From the NCBI GenBank assembly GCA_039915945.1, contig JBDSMH010000060.1, positions 1 to 64,000 on the forward strand: a stretch of 64,000 nt of DNA, written 5' to 3'. Below are positions 34,312-42,739 of the stretch, one piece after another. The translations under genes and the position numbers were made by a program. The notes under the pieces were generated by a model. That model did not search any database, was not told where the DNA came from, and saw only the letters and a list, made by a program, of their open reading frames with translations. The first letter of the stretch is position 1, and each line of letters begins with the position of its first letter. The DNA comes from DATLFA01 sp039915945. Its GTDB lineage: Bacteria; Actinomycetota; Acidimicrobiia; Acidimicrobiales; WLNW01.

Positions 34312-34613
34312 TAGGTAGCGTCGCTGCCGTAATACTGCTCGCATTCGGTGGTCAACGGAACTTCACCGTGGAGTCGCGGCGCGCGCTTGATGAAGTCCTT
34401 GTGCAACATCGTGACCACGTTGCCGTCTTCGGACTTGTAGAGCTGCGACGCCGGGACGAGCGTGCGGTGGTGCGTGAGGCCGTATTCGACCACTGCCCAT
34501 CGCATCTCCATCGTGCGGTCGTCGTAGACCACGTCTTTGACGGTGCCGACCTTTTGCGCATCGGGATCGATGACTGCGCAACCTGTCATTTGTCCCATCT
34601 CTGAAGCAGACAT
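34311..34613 (-). CDS. PRC-barrel domain protein
   Basis: A 100-residue protein with a PRC-barrel fold: CAVIDPDAQKVGTVKDVVYDD (residues about 12-32), MRWAVVEYGLTHHRTLVPAS (about 37-56) and DGNVVTMLHKDFIKRAPRL. PRC-barrel proteins occur in photosynthetic reaction centres, RimM and many stress-related small proteins; here probably a small regulatory or stress protein. AAAGGAGCTCAA before ATG 34613 gives a strong ribosome site. The 163-base gap on its upstream side to 34777 shows no gene. Confidence 0.85.
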   Translation of the reverse strand: MSASEMGQMTGCAVIDPDAQKVGTVKDVVYDDRTMEMRWAVVEYGLTHHRTLVPASQLYKSEDGNVVTMLHKDFIKRAPRLHGEVPLTTECEQYYGSDAT

Positions 34614-34776
34614 TTGAGCTCCTTTGGATTGTGACTTGCCATAGGCCTACCCCTGTTCGAGCGATGGCTATCATCATTGTGGCGGATGGCACGGGTGGCT
34701 TACGTCACGATCGCCACGGCCGCCCCGGTGCGGAAACACAAAGCACTTTCGCCAAAGGCCTGGTCAAAGGGGTGCG

Positions 34777-35250
34777 CTACAGCAGCGGCGTCGGCGATCG
34801 ACGGAACATCGGCGCATCATCCACATGCGCGCTCATGTCACCGACGAGATCGGTATAGACGTACCGCTCCCGAAACCACCACGCGTCTTCGACCCGAACA
34901 AGCCTGTCGTGATAGCGCCCGACGATGATCGCCTGGAGCGCAAATCCCCCGACTTGTTGGAACACCACGTAGTAGGAGCGGGCCCGCGCGGACTCAGTGT
35001 CTGCGTCGTCCTCGATGATCACGTTCGTGGTGACATGCTTCGTGCGAAGAGTGCCATCCGCGTACGTTCGATCATGCTTTTGCTTCATCGCCGCGACGCC
35101 GTCGGCTCCTCGGTACACGTCAGCCACGCCGTCGATGACATAGGCGCCGTAGCGAAACAGCGCGCCGACCGCAACGAAGTCTGCACGATCCTGCAACTCC
35201 GAATAGGTCATGAGGAGTCGGGTGATCTCCGCATGGGTGTCCGGACTCAC
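34777..35250 (-). CDS. SnoaL-like / NTF2-fold protein
   Basis: A 157-residue NTF2-fold protein: AEITRLLMTYSELQDRADFVAVGALF, then YRGADGVAAMKQKHDRTY, TKHVTTNVIIEDDADTESARARSYYVVFQ and the final strand with DRLVRVEDAWWFRERYV. The pattern is that of ring-hydroxylating-dioxygenase beta-subunit-like SnoaL proteins common next to catabolic hydrolases. The GTG start at 35250 is supported by TACGAT six bases upstream. It is divergent from the amidohydrolase at 35350. Confidence 0.82.
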   Translation of the reverse strand: MSPDTHAEITRLLMTYSELQDRADFVAVGALFRYGAYVIDGVADVYRGADGVAAMKQKHDRTYADGTLRTKHVTTNVIIEDDADTESARARSYYVVFQQVGGFALQAIIVGRYHDRLVRVEDAWWFRERYVYTDLVGDMSAHVDDAPMFRRSPTPLL

Positions 35251-35262
35251 GGAGCCATCGTA
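35251..35262 (-). promoter_or_regulatory. leaderless-type -10 element (TACGAT)
   Basis: Minus-strand TACGAT (35262-35257), six bases, then GTG 35250 of the SnoaL-like gene. Confidence 0.45.
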
Positions 35263-35349
35263 GCTGCGATTGAAATGGCGACCAGGCCATCACCGGACAG
35301 CAACTCGCGGTACCTTTTCCACGCTCATCCACCCTCAGGGAGCCTCACC

Positions 35350-36459
35350 ATGACCACGCAGGCGATCATCTCGGCCGACTCGCACTTCGTGGAGCCTCCC
35401 GAAATGTGGCGCGAACGCGTCGACGCCGAGTTCCGCGACCGTGCCCCGCGGCTCGTCAACGAGATCAATGGCAAGCGCGGCACCTTCCTCGTGTGCGAAG
35501 ACCTGCTGCCCGCCACCGGCGGTGGGTTCTTCGCCGCCGGCACCTCTCCCGAAGATCTTCCCGAGGTTCTCGCGCGCGGTTACGAGACCGTGCCCGAACA
35601 CGTGCGTGATCCGCGGGCGCGCATCGACGCGCAAAAGAGCGACGGTGTCATCGCCGAAGTCCTCTACTCGTCCTACGGCATGCAGCTGTTCTCGCTCGAG
35701 GACGGCGATCTGCGCGACGCGTGCTTCCGCGCGTTCAACGACTGGGCCGCCGACTACTGCAGCGAGAGTCGCGATCGACTCATCGGCATCGGCCTCATCG
35801 CACTCGACGACGTGCCTCGCGCGGTCACCGAGATCAAACGCATCGCCGCCAAAGGACTCAAGGGCGCGATGATCTGGGCCGAGCCGCCCGAGGACCTTCC
35901 CTACAGTCATCCGTCGTACGAACCATTCTGGGCCGCCGCGCAAGACCTCGACATGAAAATGTCGCTGCACAGCCTCACATCCAAACGGCAGAACTCCGAT
36001 CCGGCACGCGGTGACATGTTGTTCCGCGCCATCTTGCTCTATCAAGAAGTCGCCCGGACGATGACCGATCTCATCATCCACGGTGTGCTCGAGAAGTTCC
36101 CGACGCTGAAGTTCATCTCCGCCGAAAACGAGATCGCGTGGATCCCGTTCCATCTGTGGCGCATGGATCAGCTCCACGAGAAGCTGCACACCATGTCGCC
36201 CGTGAACCTGTCGATGAAACCGAGTGACTACTTCAACCGTCAGTTCTACGCCACGTTCATCGAAGACCCGATGTTCGCATCGACCACCTCGACGATGAGT
36301 GTCGACAACATCATGTGGTCGAGCGACTTCCCGCACCTCGCGTCGACGTACCCCAACTCGCTCAAGTTCATCGACGAGAATCTCGCCGGGCTTTCGGCCA
36401 CCGACCAACGCAAGATCGTCCACGACAACGTGGCCAAGCTCTACGGGCTCACGGTCTAA
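35350..36459 (+). CDS. amidohydrolase family metal-dependent hydrolase
   Basis: A 369-residue amidohydrolase-2 TIM barrel. SADSHFVEPPEMW (residues 8-20) is the first metal motif, SLHSLTSKR near 205 provides a barrel His, ISAENEIAWIPFHLWRMD near 257 the late strand, and MWSSDFPHLASTYPNS near 320 the final Asp/His. It belongs with the proteins at 10446 and 28357, three paralogues within 26 kb. ATG 35350 matches the family N-terminus; the upstream in-frame stretch is antisense to the SnoaL gene and unconserved. It converges on the LLM gene. Confidence 0.9.
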   Translation: MTTQAIISADSHFVEPPEMWRERVDAEFRDRAPRLVNEINGKRGTFLVCEDLLPATGGGFFAAGTSPEDLPEVLARGYETVPEHVRDPRARIDAQKSDGVIAEVLYSSYGMQLFSLEDGDLRDACFRAFNDWAADYCSESRDRLIGIGLIALDDVPRAVTEIKRIAAKGLKGAMIWAEPPEDLPYSHPSYEPFWAAAQDLDMKMSLHSLTSKRQNSDPARGDMLFRAILLYQEVARTMTDLIIHGVLEKFPTLKFISAENEIAWIPFHLWRMDQLHEKLHTMSPVNLSMKPSDYFNRQFYATFIEDPMFASTTSTMSVDNIMWSSDFPHLASTYPNSLKFIDENLAGLSATDQRKIVHDNVAKLYGLTV

Positions 36460-36480
36460 CGGGCTAACGGGCATCACCGT

Positions 36481-37383
36481 CTAGAGCGCATGGATTTCGC
36501 GCGCCGCAATCGACGTGAGTTCGAACGCGGTGTCGAAGTCGTCGGCCAAGCGCGACAGCGGTAGCTGCAACGCGGTGGCGCCCGCCGCGATGAACTCGGG
36601 CGCGGCGCCGAGCGCGTAGTCGAGTCGCTCGCGGGGCGACCCCGTACCGAGAGGCAACGACGCCCGGATACCGAACGACGCGCGATCACGGCCGGCGGCC
36701 GCCGCAGCGTCGTCGAGCAGGGCCGAGCCGCGCGCAATCGCATCGGCGGTGACGTTGCCGAACGGCACCCAGCCATTGCCGAGACGCGCAATGCGCCGGA
36801 AGGTGGAGGGCGCGCAGGGCCCGGCGAGCCACACCGGCAACGCGGCACCGCTGGCGGGTTGCGGGTAGCAATGGAGGCCCTCGAACGACACCGATTCGGA
36901 CGCGAACGACGCCGGCCCGCCACCCCACAACGCGCGGCACGCACCGAGCGTGTCGTCGAGTATCTGCATTGCCTTGGCCGGATCGACGCCTGCCGATCGC
37001 AACTCTGCCGCGTGCCATCCTGCGCCGAGACCGAGATCGAATCGACCACCCGAAACCATGTCGAGTGTCGCCGCCATCTTGGCCAGCAACACCGCCGGAC
37101 GCATCGGTGCGATGAGGATGCCGGTCGACAGGCGCAGGCGCCGCGTCGCGCCGGCGATGGCCGCCAGCATGATAAGTGGCTCGGGATAGTTGTGGTCGAC
37201 GGGGAACGGAAACGCCGCGCCGCCGTGCATCTCGAGATCGCGTCCGAGCACCACATGCTCACTGAATACGATCTGATCAGCGCCGGCTTGCTCCATCAGT
37301 GTCGCGAGCTCGACCAATCGTTCACCGCGCGCACCAACGATCAATTCGACGTGCGAGCAGAACATCGAGACGGTGACACCCAT
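36481..37383 (-). CDS. LLM-class flavin/F420-dependent oxidoreductase
   Basis: A 300-residue luciferase-like TIM barrel. Family blocks include VELATLMEQAGADQIVFSEH (residues about 22-41), RLRLSTGILIAPMRPAVLLAKMAATLDMVSGGRFDLGLGAGW (about 72-114) and GCRALWGGGPASFASE. The FDLGLGAGW element is typical of F420-dependent subfamilies, so F420 is the probable cofactor. ATG 37383 is supported by TAGGGT seven bases upstream. It is divergent from the muconolactone-isomerase-like gene by 99 bases. Confidence 0.9.
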   Translation of the reverse strand: MGVTVSMFCSHVELIVGARGERLVELATLMEQAGADQIVFSEHVVLGRDLEMHGGAAFPFPVDHNYPEPLIMLAAIAGATRRLRLSTGILIAPMRPAVLLAKMAATLDMVSGGRFDLGLGAGWHAAELRSAGVDPAKAMQILDDTLGACRALWGGGPASFASESVSFEGLHCYPQPASGAALPVWLAGPCAPSTFRRIARLGNGWVPFGNVTADAIARGSALLDDAAAAAGRDRASFGIRASLPLGTGSPRERLDYALGAAPEFIAAGATALQLPLSRLADDFDTAFELTSIAAREIHAL

Positions 37384-37396
37384 GATCTTCACCCTA
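37384..37396 (-). promoter_or_regulatory. leaderless-type -10 element (TAGGGT)
   Basis: Minus-strand TAGGGT (37396-37391), seven bases, then ATG 37383 of the LLM gene. The hexamer is identical to those at 5621 and 25297. Confidence 0.5.
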
Positions 37397-37482
37397 GTAG
37401 TCGCATGGCAGAGACTGCTTTGCCCGCTGTGCGCGGTGCCGCGTAGGGTGCGGAGCCGTGCAGTGAACGCGTGGGACGTGAC

Positions 37483-37764
37483 ATGGAATTCTTGGTGACA
37501 ACCGAACTCAACTTGCCTGCCGGTGTCGATCCCGCTGAGCGCGACCGACTCTTCAAGGCCGAGCGCCAGCGCGGCATCGAACTCAAGCGCGAAGGCTCGA
37601 TCGAGCGCATCTGGCGCATTCCCGGTGCGCCGTGGCGCACCGTGTCGATCCGCCACGCGGTCGACGCTGCCGCGTTACAAGTCGATCTCGAGACGTTGCC
37701 GGTCTTTCACTGGCTCAAGATCGAAGTGACGGCACTCGCGCATCACGCGATCGAAGACGAATAA
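37483..37764 (+). CDS. muconolactone delta-isomerase family protein
   Basis: A 93-residue protein of the muconolactone isomerase (CatC) fold. It starts MEFLVTTELNLPAGVDPAE, has the AERQRGIELKREGSIERIWRIPG middle and ends LPVFHWLKIEVTALAHH, matching the family at both ends. CatC isomerises muconolactone to beta-ketoadipate enol-lactone, but no other catechol-pathway gene is nearby, so the true substrate is uncertain. The ATG at 37483 matches the family start. Its last 22 bases overlap the convergent amidohydrolase gene. Confidence 0.85.
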   Translation: MEFLVTTELNLPAGVDPAERDRLFKAERQRGIELKREGSIERIWRIPGAPWRTVSIRHAVDAAALQVDLETLPVFHWLKIEVTALAHHAIEDE

Positions 37765-39155
37765 GACGCCACCGGCGTACCGTCGAAGAAGTTGGGGTTG
37801 GCCCGCAAATAGAGCCGCGCCGGATTGACGAAGACGAACTCACGGAAGTCGCACTCGGTCAGTCGGCCGCTTTCGACATGTGCCCACGCGTGCTTCAGCA
37901 CTTTCGCGATGCCGTCGACGTCCCAATGCCCGAGATCGCTGCTCAACGCTGCTTGTAGCCGAGTGCCCGATGGCAACGCGGCCGAAAACGCAGTCGCAAC
38001 CATCGCATCATCGGCCTCGCAACCAAAGAAGCATGGCCCCGACAAACGCGCGACGAGTTCGTCCGCGGTTGTCGCTCCCGTATGGGCAAAGTCATCGCGC
38101 TCGGCGAGCGGCGGACCGCTCGGCGCGCCGAGACGGTCGAGCCCGTCGATCGATCGACCGTAGCGCTCGAACAATTCGGCGAGCAGCGCTACGTCGAGGC
38201 GCTCGGGGTCCGTCGCGGGCAGGCCCTGGGCCGAGCGGCGCTCCCAGTGCTCGACGAGATCGCTGGCGAGCGACGCCGCCCACGCCACGCCGCATTCGAG
38301 GAAGGCGAACGAGAGGTCGGCGAATCGTTGCGTCACGCCACCGAGCACGAGGCTGCGCGCGACCTGCGACATCATCGAGGCGTGCAGCCCGAGGTGGTTC
38401 CACACGAAGTTGGACGGCGACTGCATGTGCCGGTTGTCGAAGGCCAGGCCGCCGTGAAACGTGACCGGCAGGCGCAGCTCGCGACAACGCTGCCACACCG
38501 CGTCGTAGTCGTACGCGCTGTCGAGGCCGTAGGTATCGAGCCACTGCGTCGAACCCGGCCACGTGAACGCGACCGTGTCGCGCAGTGGCTCGGCGAGCGG
38601 TCGCATCACACCGTGGGGCAAGCCGACTACGTCGATACCGAGCGCGTGGCAATGATCGAGCTCGGCCATGGCTTCTTCGGGCGTGTGCATCGGGATCACG
38701 CCGGCCACGCGGATGCGATCGCGAAACGGCGCGATCGTCGACGCCAAGTACGCGTTCCATCCCGCGCACAGGCCACGGCGAAGATCGCCGTCGGGCACAC
38801 CGGCGATGCCGAAACCGACCGTCGGATAGAGCACGGTGAGGTCGAAGCCGAATTCGTCCATGCGGTCGTAGAGCAGACCGGGCAACATCGCCGTGGCGCG
38901 GTCGAGCGTGTTGGCCGTCGGCGCGCCCCACCACCCGGCTTGGGGCACACGCGTTCGGGCGCGCTCGGCGTTGGTTGCGCCCGTGACTGCGAACAGGTGG
39001 GCGAACTCGCCACCCGTCCACCGATCGAACAGCGGCGGCGAGAGAAACTCGCGCACGAACGGCACGACCTCGGGCAGGTGCTCGACCAGGTGGCCATCGA
39101 TATCGATCACCGGATATCCAAGCGATCGACGGACCTTTTGCGACTCAGCGACCAT
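37743..39155 (-). CDS. amidohydrolase family protein, large variant
   Basis: A 470-residue TIM-barrel amidohydrolase, about 100 residues longer than its neighbours' paralogues. The first metal motif is PVIDIDGHLVEHLPEV (residues about 14-29). Barrel residues are VTFHGGLAFDNRHM (about 235), FAFLECGVAWAA (about 288) and ALSSDLGHWDV (about 412), in which Asp-x2-His replaces the usual DxPH. Insertions in the N-terminal third (residues 45-110) are specific to this subgroup. ATG 39155 matches the conserved N-terminus. It is probably a hydrolase or decarboxylase of unknown substrate. Confidence 0.85.
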   Translation of the reverse strand: MVAESQKVRRSLGYPVIDIDGHLVEHLPEVVPFVREFLSPPLFDRWTGGEFAHLFAVTGATNAERARTRVPQAGWWGAPTANTLDRATAMLPGLLYDRMDEFGFDLTVLYPTVGFGIAGVPDGDLRRGLCAGWNAYLASTIAPFRDRIRVAGVIPMHTPEEAMAELDHCHALGIDVVGLPHGVMRPLAEPLRDTVAFTWPGSTQWLDTYGLDSAYDYDAVWQRCRELRLPVTFHGGLAFDNRHMQSPSNFVWNHLGLHASMMSQVARSLVLGGVTQRFADLSFAFLECGVAWAASLASDLVEHWERRSAQGLPATDPERLDVALLAELFERYGRSIDGLDRLGAPSGPPLAERDDFAHTGATTADELVARLSGPCFFGCEADDAMVATAFSAALPSGTRLQAALSSDLGHWDVDGIAKVLKHAWAHVESGRLTECDFREFVFVNPARLYLRANPNFFDGTPVASYSSSIA

Positions 39156-39279
39156 GGTGCGACTCTGCCACACGCCGCCCAGAAGGGGCCCGGGCCACCC
39201 GCGTAGACGATGACGCGCCCAGGTCGTAGGCTCCACCCGGCCCCAAGGGCCAATCATTGAACGAAACATGAGGGGATTC

Positions 39280-40986
39280 ATGAGACGAACTACGCGTGTG
39301 CGCCTGCTTGCGCTCGTTATTGCAGTGACAATTGTCGCATCGGCCTGTGGTGGCGACGACAAGGGCGATGCCGCCAGCACCTCGACGGCCGCAGCAGGCG
39401 GTACGGCCACCACCGCTGCTGGCGGATCCGCGACGACCTTGGCCCCGGTCAAGGGTGGCGTCTTGAACATCGGCCAGTTCAGCAAAGAGGGTGGCCTCGA
39501 CCCGGCCGCGCTCGCCGGCGGCGGCACCGTTGGTGGCAACGAGAACGCAGCGATCTACGACACGCTCATGCGTATCGATCAGACGACGGGCAAGTACATC
39601 GGCCGCACCGCCGAGAGCATGACGCCCAACGCCGACTTCACCGTGTGGACGCTCAAGCTCAAGTCGGGCATCAAGTTCACCGACGGCACCGACTACAACG
39701 CAGAGGCCGTGAAGTTCGTCCAAGAGCGCCAGCTGAAGGACGGCAACGCCGCCGTCCGCGGTCAGATGAGCAACTTCATCGAGACGATCACCGTCACCGA
39801 CGCGTTGACGGTGACCTACAAGCTCAAGATCGGGTGGGCCGGATTTCCGTACTTGATGAGCCACGTGCCGGGCATGATCTATTCGCCGACGGCCTTCAAG
39901 AAGGCACCCGACGCCAAAGCCTTCAGCACCAACCCCGGTGACGCTGGTGCCGGTCCCTTCAAGCTCAAGTCCTACAAGCCCGGCGAGTCCATCGAGCTCG
40001 AGCGCAACCCCAACTACTACGGCGGTGAGGTCTACCTCGACGGATTGAAGTTCGTGTTGCTCACGGCGTCGGCGACGTATGACGCCCTCAAGACGGGCAC
40101 GTTGCAGGCCGCACTACTGCGTGATCCTGCGCTCTACGCCCAGTCCAAGAAGGACGGCATGCTGCAGGTCGATATCCCTCAGGTCGGCGGCAACTTGCTG
40201 ATCATGAACTCGGGCATCGACATCACGTGCGGGGCGGCCACTGCCAACGTGCCCGCCTGTGCGGGACAAGCAGACGGCGCCAAGGTGCAGACCAAGACGC
40301 CGACGCGTGACATCAACGTACGCAAGGCCATCGCGTTTGCCATCGACCCCAAGGTCGTCGTCGATCGTGCGTACCAAGGAGTCGGCACTCCCGACACCGC
40401 GCCATTCAGCACCAACTTCGCCTTCGATCCCAAGATCACACCGCAGAAGTACGACCCGACCGAGGCTAAGCGATTGGTCGGCGTAGCCAAGGCGGCCGGC
40501 TGGGACGGCAAGATCCGCTTGATCGGCGGCAACGATCCGACCAACGTCGCGTGGACGCAGTCGGTGGCACCACAACTGCAAGCCGTGGGCATGGACGTGG
40601 CGTTCTCCAACGATACCGACGTCAACGGAGTCGTGGCCAAAGTGCTCACGACGCGTGACTTCGACCTCGCCAACTGGGGTCTGGGTTTGAGCGATGAGTC
40701 CGACGGCAACTACACACAGCTGCTCGGGTCCCTCGGCAGCCAGTCCAAGCGCTACGGTTACAGCAGCCCCGACATGGATGCCGGCATCGAGGCACTGCGT
40801 GTCGCGGACACCGACGCCAAGAAGGTCGCCGCCTACAAGACGATCTCGGAGATCTGGATCCGCGATGCACCGGCTTTGGTGATCACCTACATCCCCCAGG
40901 CCGTGATCACGAGCCCCAAGGTCCACGGCATCGTCCGCACCGCCCAGGCCGTGACGCTCTACGACAAAGCGTTCATCACCAAGTAA
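39280..40986 (+). CDS. ABC transporter solute-binding lipoprotein, family 5
   Basis: A 568-residue peptide/nickel-type binding lipoprotein, a paralogue of the one at 17084. MRRTTRVRLLALVIAVTIVA ends in the lipobox Cys (ASACGGDD). An Ala/Thr-rich spacer leads to GGVLNIGQFSKEGGLDPAA, and the mature lobe contains YDTLMRIDQTTGKYI, WTLKLKSGIKFTDGTDYNAEAVKF and DINVRKAIAFAIDPKVVVDRAY. AGGGG a few bases before ATG 39280 favours this start over ATG 39268. No permease genes are adjacent. The hairpin at 41005 terminates it. Confidence 0.92.
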   Translation: MRRTTRVRLLALVIAVTIVASACGGDDKGDAASTSTAAAGGTATTAAGGSATTLAPVKGGVLNIGQFSKEGGLDPAALAGGGTVGGNENAAIYDTLMRIDQTTGKYIGRTAESMTPNADFTVWTLKLKSGIKFTDGTDYNAEAVKFVQERQLKDGNAAVRGQMSNFIETITVTDALTVTYKLKIGWAGFPYLMSHVPGMIYSPTAFKKAPDAKAFSTNPGDAGAGPFKLKSYKPGESIELERNPNYYGGEVYLDGLKFVLLTASATYDALKTGTLQAALLRDPALYAQSKKDGMLQVDIPQVGGNLLIMNSGIDITCGAATANVPACAGQADGAKVQTKTPTRDINVRKAIAFAIDPKVVVDRAYQGVGTPDTAPFSTNFAFDPKITPQKYDPTEAKRLVGVAKAAGWDGKIRLIGGNDPTNVAWTQSVAPQLQAVGMDVAFSNDTDVNGVVAKVLTTRDFDLANWGLGLSDESDGNYTQLLGSLGSQSKRYGYSSPDMDAGIEALRVADTDAKKVAAYKTISEIWIRDAPALVITYIPQAVITSPKVHGIVRTAQAVTLYDKAFITK

Positions 40987-41004
40987 GTACACCGCACTGA
41001 CGTA

Positions 41005-41042
41005 CGAGGGCCCGGCGGCACTGTCGCCGGGCCCTCGTCGTT
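41005..41042 (+). terminator. intrinsic terminator hairpin
   Basis: CGAGGGCCCGGCG (41005-41017) and its complement (41025-41037) form a 13-base-pair GC-rich stem with a 7-base loop, followed by T-rich TCGTTT. It lies 19 bases after the solute-binding-protein stop. Confidence 0.88.
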
Positions 41043-41051
41043 TCCCGCCGC

Positions 41052-41063
41052 TACGCTCGCGCC
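41052..41063 (+). promoter_or_regulatory. leaderless-type -10 element (TACGCT)
   Basis: TACGCT at 41052-41057 is followed by six bases and GTG 41064. This spacing supports the long form of the cystathionine beta-synthase gene. Confidence 0.45.
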
Positions 41064-42713
41064 GTGGACGTCCTCGTCGTCGTCGGTGCAGTCGAAGTGC
41101 CACAGCGCCTCGCGGCACGAGCGCGTCACGTCACCCATGTCGAAGACGGTGAGGCCACGCCGTCGCTGATCGTCGAATTGCGCGGGCGCATTCCGCGCGA
41201 AGTCGGCGTGCTCGGCTCCGGCGCCGACACCCAGCGCCTGGCGATCGCGCTGCACCGTGCCGGGCTGCCGATCACGTTGCACACCGACGACGACCTTCAC
41301 CTCGACGGCATCGATGTCGTGCCCATCACCGACCGCGGTGCACCGATGGCGGTGGCGCAATCGTTGCTCGAACTCGTGGGCAACACCCCGCTCGTTCGCC
41401 TCGACGTGGTCGGCCGCGATCTCAGCTGCCATCTGCTGGCCAAGCTCGAGTTCCTCAACCCCGGCGGCAGTGTCAAAGATCGCCCCGCGCTTGCGATGAT
41501 CGAGGCCGCCGAGCGCGACGGGCTGCTCGGCCCGGGCGGCACCATCGTCGAACCCACGTCGGGCAACACCGGCGTCGGTCTCGCCATCGTCGCGGCGCGC
41601 CGTCGCTATCGCTGCATCTTCGTCATGCCCGACAAAGTGGCGCCCGAAAAGATCTCGTTGCTGCGCGCGTACGGAGCAGAGGTCGTGGTGTGCCCTACGA
41701 CGGTTGCGCCCGAACATCCCGATTCGTATTACTCGGTGTCCGATCGGCTGGCGCGCGAGATCCCGGGCGCGTACAAGCCGAATCAGTATCAGAATCCCGA
41801 AAATCCGCGTGCGCACGAAGTCAGCACCGGCCCCGAGTTGTGGCAACAGACTGCGGGACGCATCACGCATTTCGTGGCGGGCGTGGGCACCGGTGGCACC
41901 ATCACCGGCGTAGCCCGTTATCTGAAATCGCAGAACCCCGCGATCCAGATCATCGGCGCCGATCCCGAAGGAAGCGTGTACTCCGGCGGCACCGGCCGGC
42001 CGTATCTCGTCGAAGGCATCGGCGAAGACTTCTGGCCCGGCACCTACGACCCGTCGGTCATCGATCAGGTGATCGCGGTGAGCGACGCCGATTCGTTCCT
42101 CACCGCGCGCCGGGTCACCCGCGAAGAAGGCGTCTTGGTCGGCGGCTCGGCCGGTACCGCCGTGTGGGCCGCTCTACAAGTCGGCCGCGACCTGGGCCCG
42201 TCGGCGGTCGTCGTCGTGCTCATCCCCGACAGCGGCCGCGGCTACCTCTCCAAGCTCTACGACGACAAATGGCTGGCCGACTTCGGCTTCCTGCGCTCGC
42301 GCGGGCACACCGTCGGCGATGTCCTCGCCCGCAAGGGCGGGCGCATCCCCGCGCTGGTGCACGTGCATCCCGACGAGTTGGCACGCGACGTCATCGCACT
42401 CTTGCGCGAGTTCTCCATCTCGCAGGTCCCCGTCGTCAAGGCCGAACTGCCGTTGTCGGCCGCCGAGGTCGTCGGCGCGGTGCACGACCGTGGGCTGATG
42501 GAGCGGGCCTTTCACGACCCGACCATCCTCGATCGACCGGTCGGCGACGCGATGGACCCGCCCCTGCCGGCCATCGGCATCGGCGAGCCGGTGGGGCTGG
42601 CGGTCGAACGGCTCGAAGCGTCGCCGGCGGTCTTGGTGCTCGACGCCGGTCATCCGATCGGTGTGCTGACGCGCGCCGATGTGCTGAACTTCCTCGCGCA
42701 AGAAAAAGCCTGA
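41064..42713 (+). CDS. cystathionine beta-synthase with novel N-terminal extension
   Basis: A 549-residue protein. Residues about 95-420 form the PLP fold-type II core: SLLELVGNTPLVRLD, the Lys motif NPGGSVKDRPALAM, TSGNTGVGLAIVAA, and GVGTGGTITGVARYLKS. Residues about 430-545 carry two CBS domains (RDVIALLREFSISQVPVV and LAVERLEASPAVLVLD). It condenses serine and homocysteine to cystathionine, or makes cysteine/H2S. Bacterial relatives begin close to SLLELVGNTP, about 455 residues in total. Here 94 extra residues with normal coding bias precede it, and the TACGCT element places the start at GTG 41064; ATG 41346 would give the usual length. The extension is not a recognised domain. Confidence 0.9.
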   Translation: MDVLVVVGAVEVPQRLAARARHVTHVEDGEATPSLIVELRGRIPREVGVLGSGADTQRLAIALHRAGLPITLHTDDDLHLDGIDVVPITDRGAPMAVAQSLLELVGNTPLVRLDVVGRDLSCHLLAKLEFLNPGGSVKDRPALAMIEAAERDGLLGPGGTIVEPTSGNTGVGLAIVAARRRYRCIFVMPDKVAPEKISLLRAYGAEVVVCPTTVAPEHPDSYYSVSDRLAREIPGAYKPNQYQNPENPRAHEVSTGPELWQQTAGRITHFVAGVGTGGTITGVARYLKSQNPAIQIIGADPEGSVYSGGTGRPYLVEGIGEDFWPGTYDPSVIDQVIAVSDADSFLTARRVTREEGVLVGGSAGTAVWAALQVGRDLGPSAVVVVLIPDSGRGYLSKLYDDKWLADFGFLRSRGHTVGDVLARKGGRIPALVHVHPDELARDVIALLREFSISQVPVVKAELPLSAAEVVGAVHDRGLMERAFHDPTILDRPVGDAMDPPLPAIGIGEPVGLAVERLEASPAVLVLDAGHPIGVLTRADVLNFLAQEKA

Positions 42714-42739
42714 CTTCCCTCACGATCCGAAAGGCGGCC

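Noticed and set aside
37483..37764. Full catechol ortho-cleavage pathway around the muconolactone-isomerase-like gene
   Set aside because: No catechol dioxygenase or muconate cycloisomerase is present in the window.
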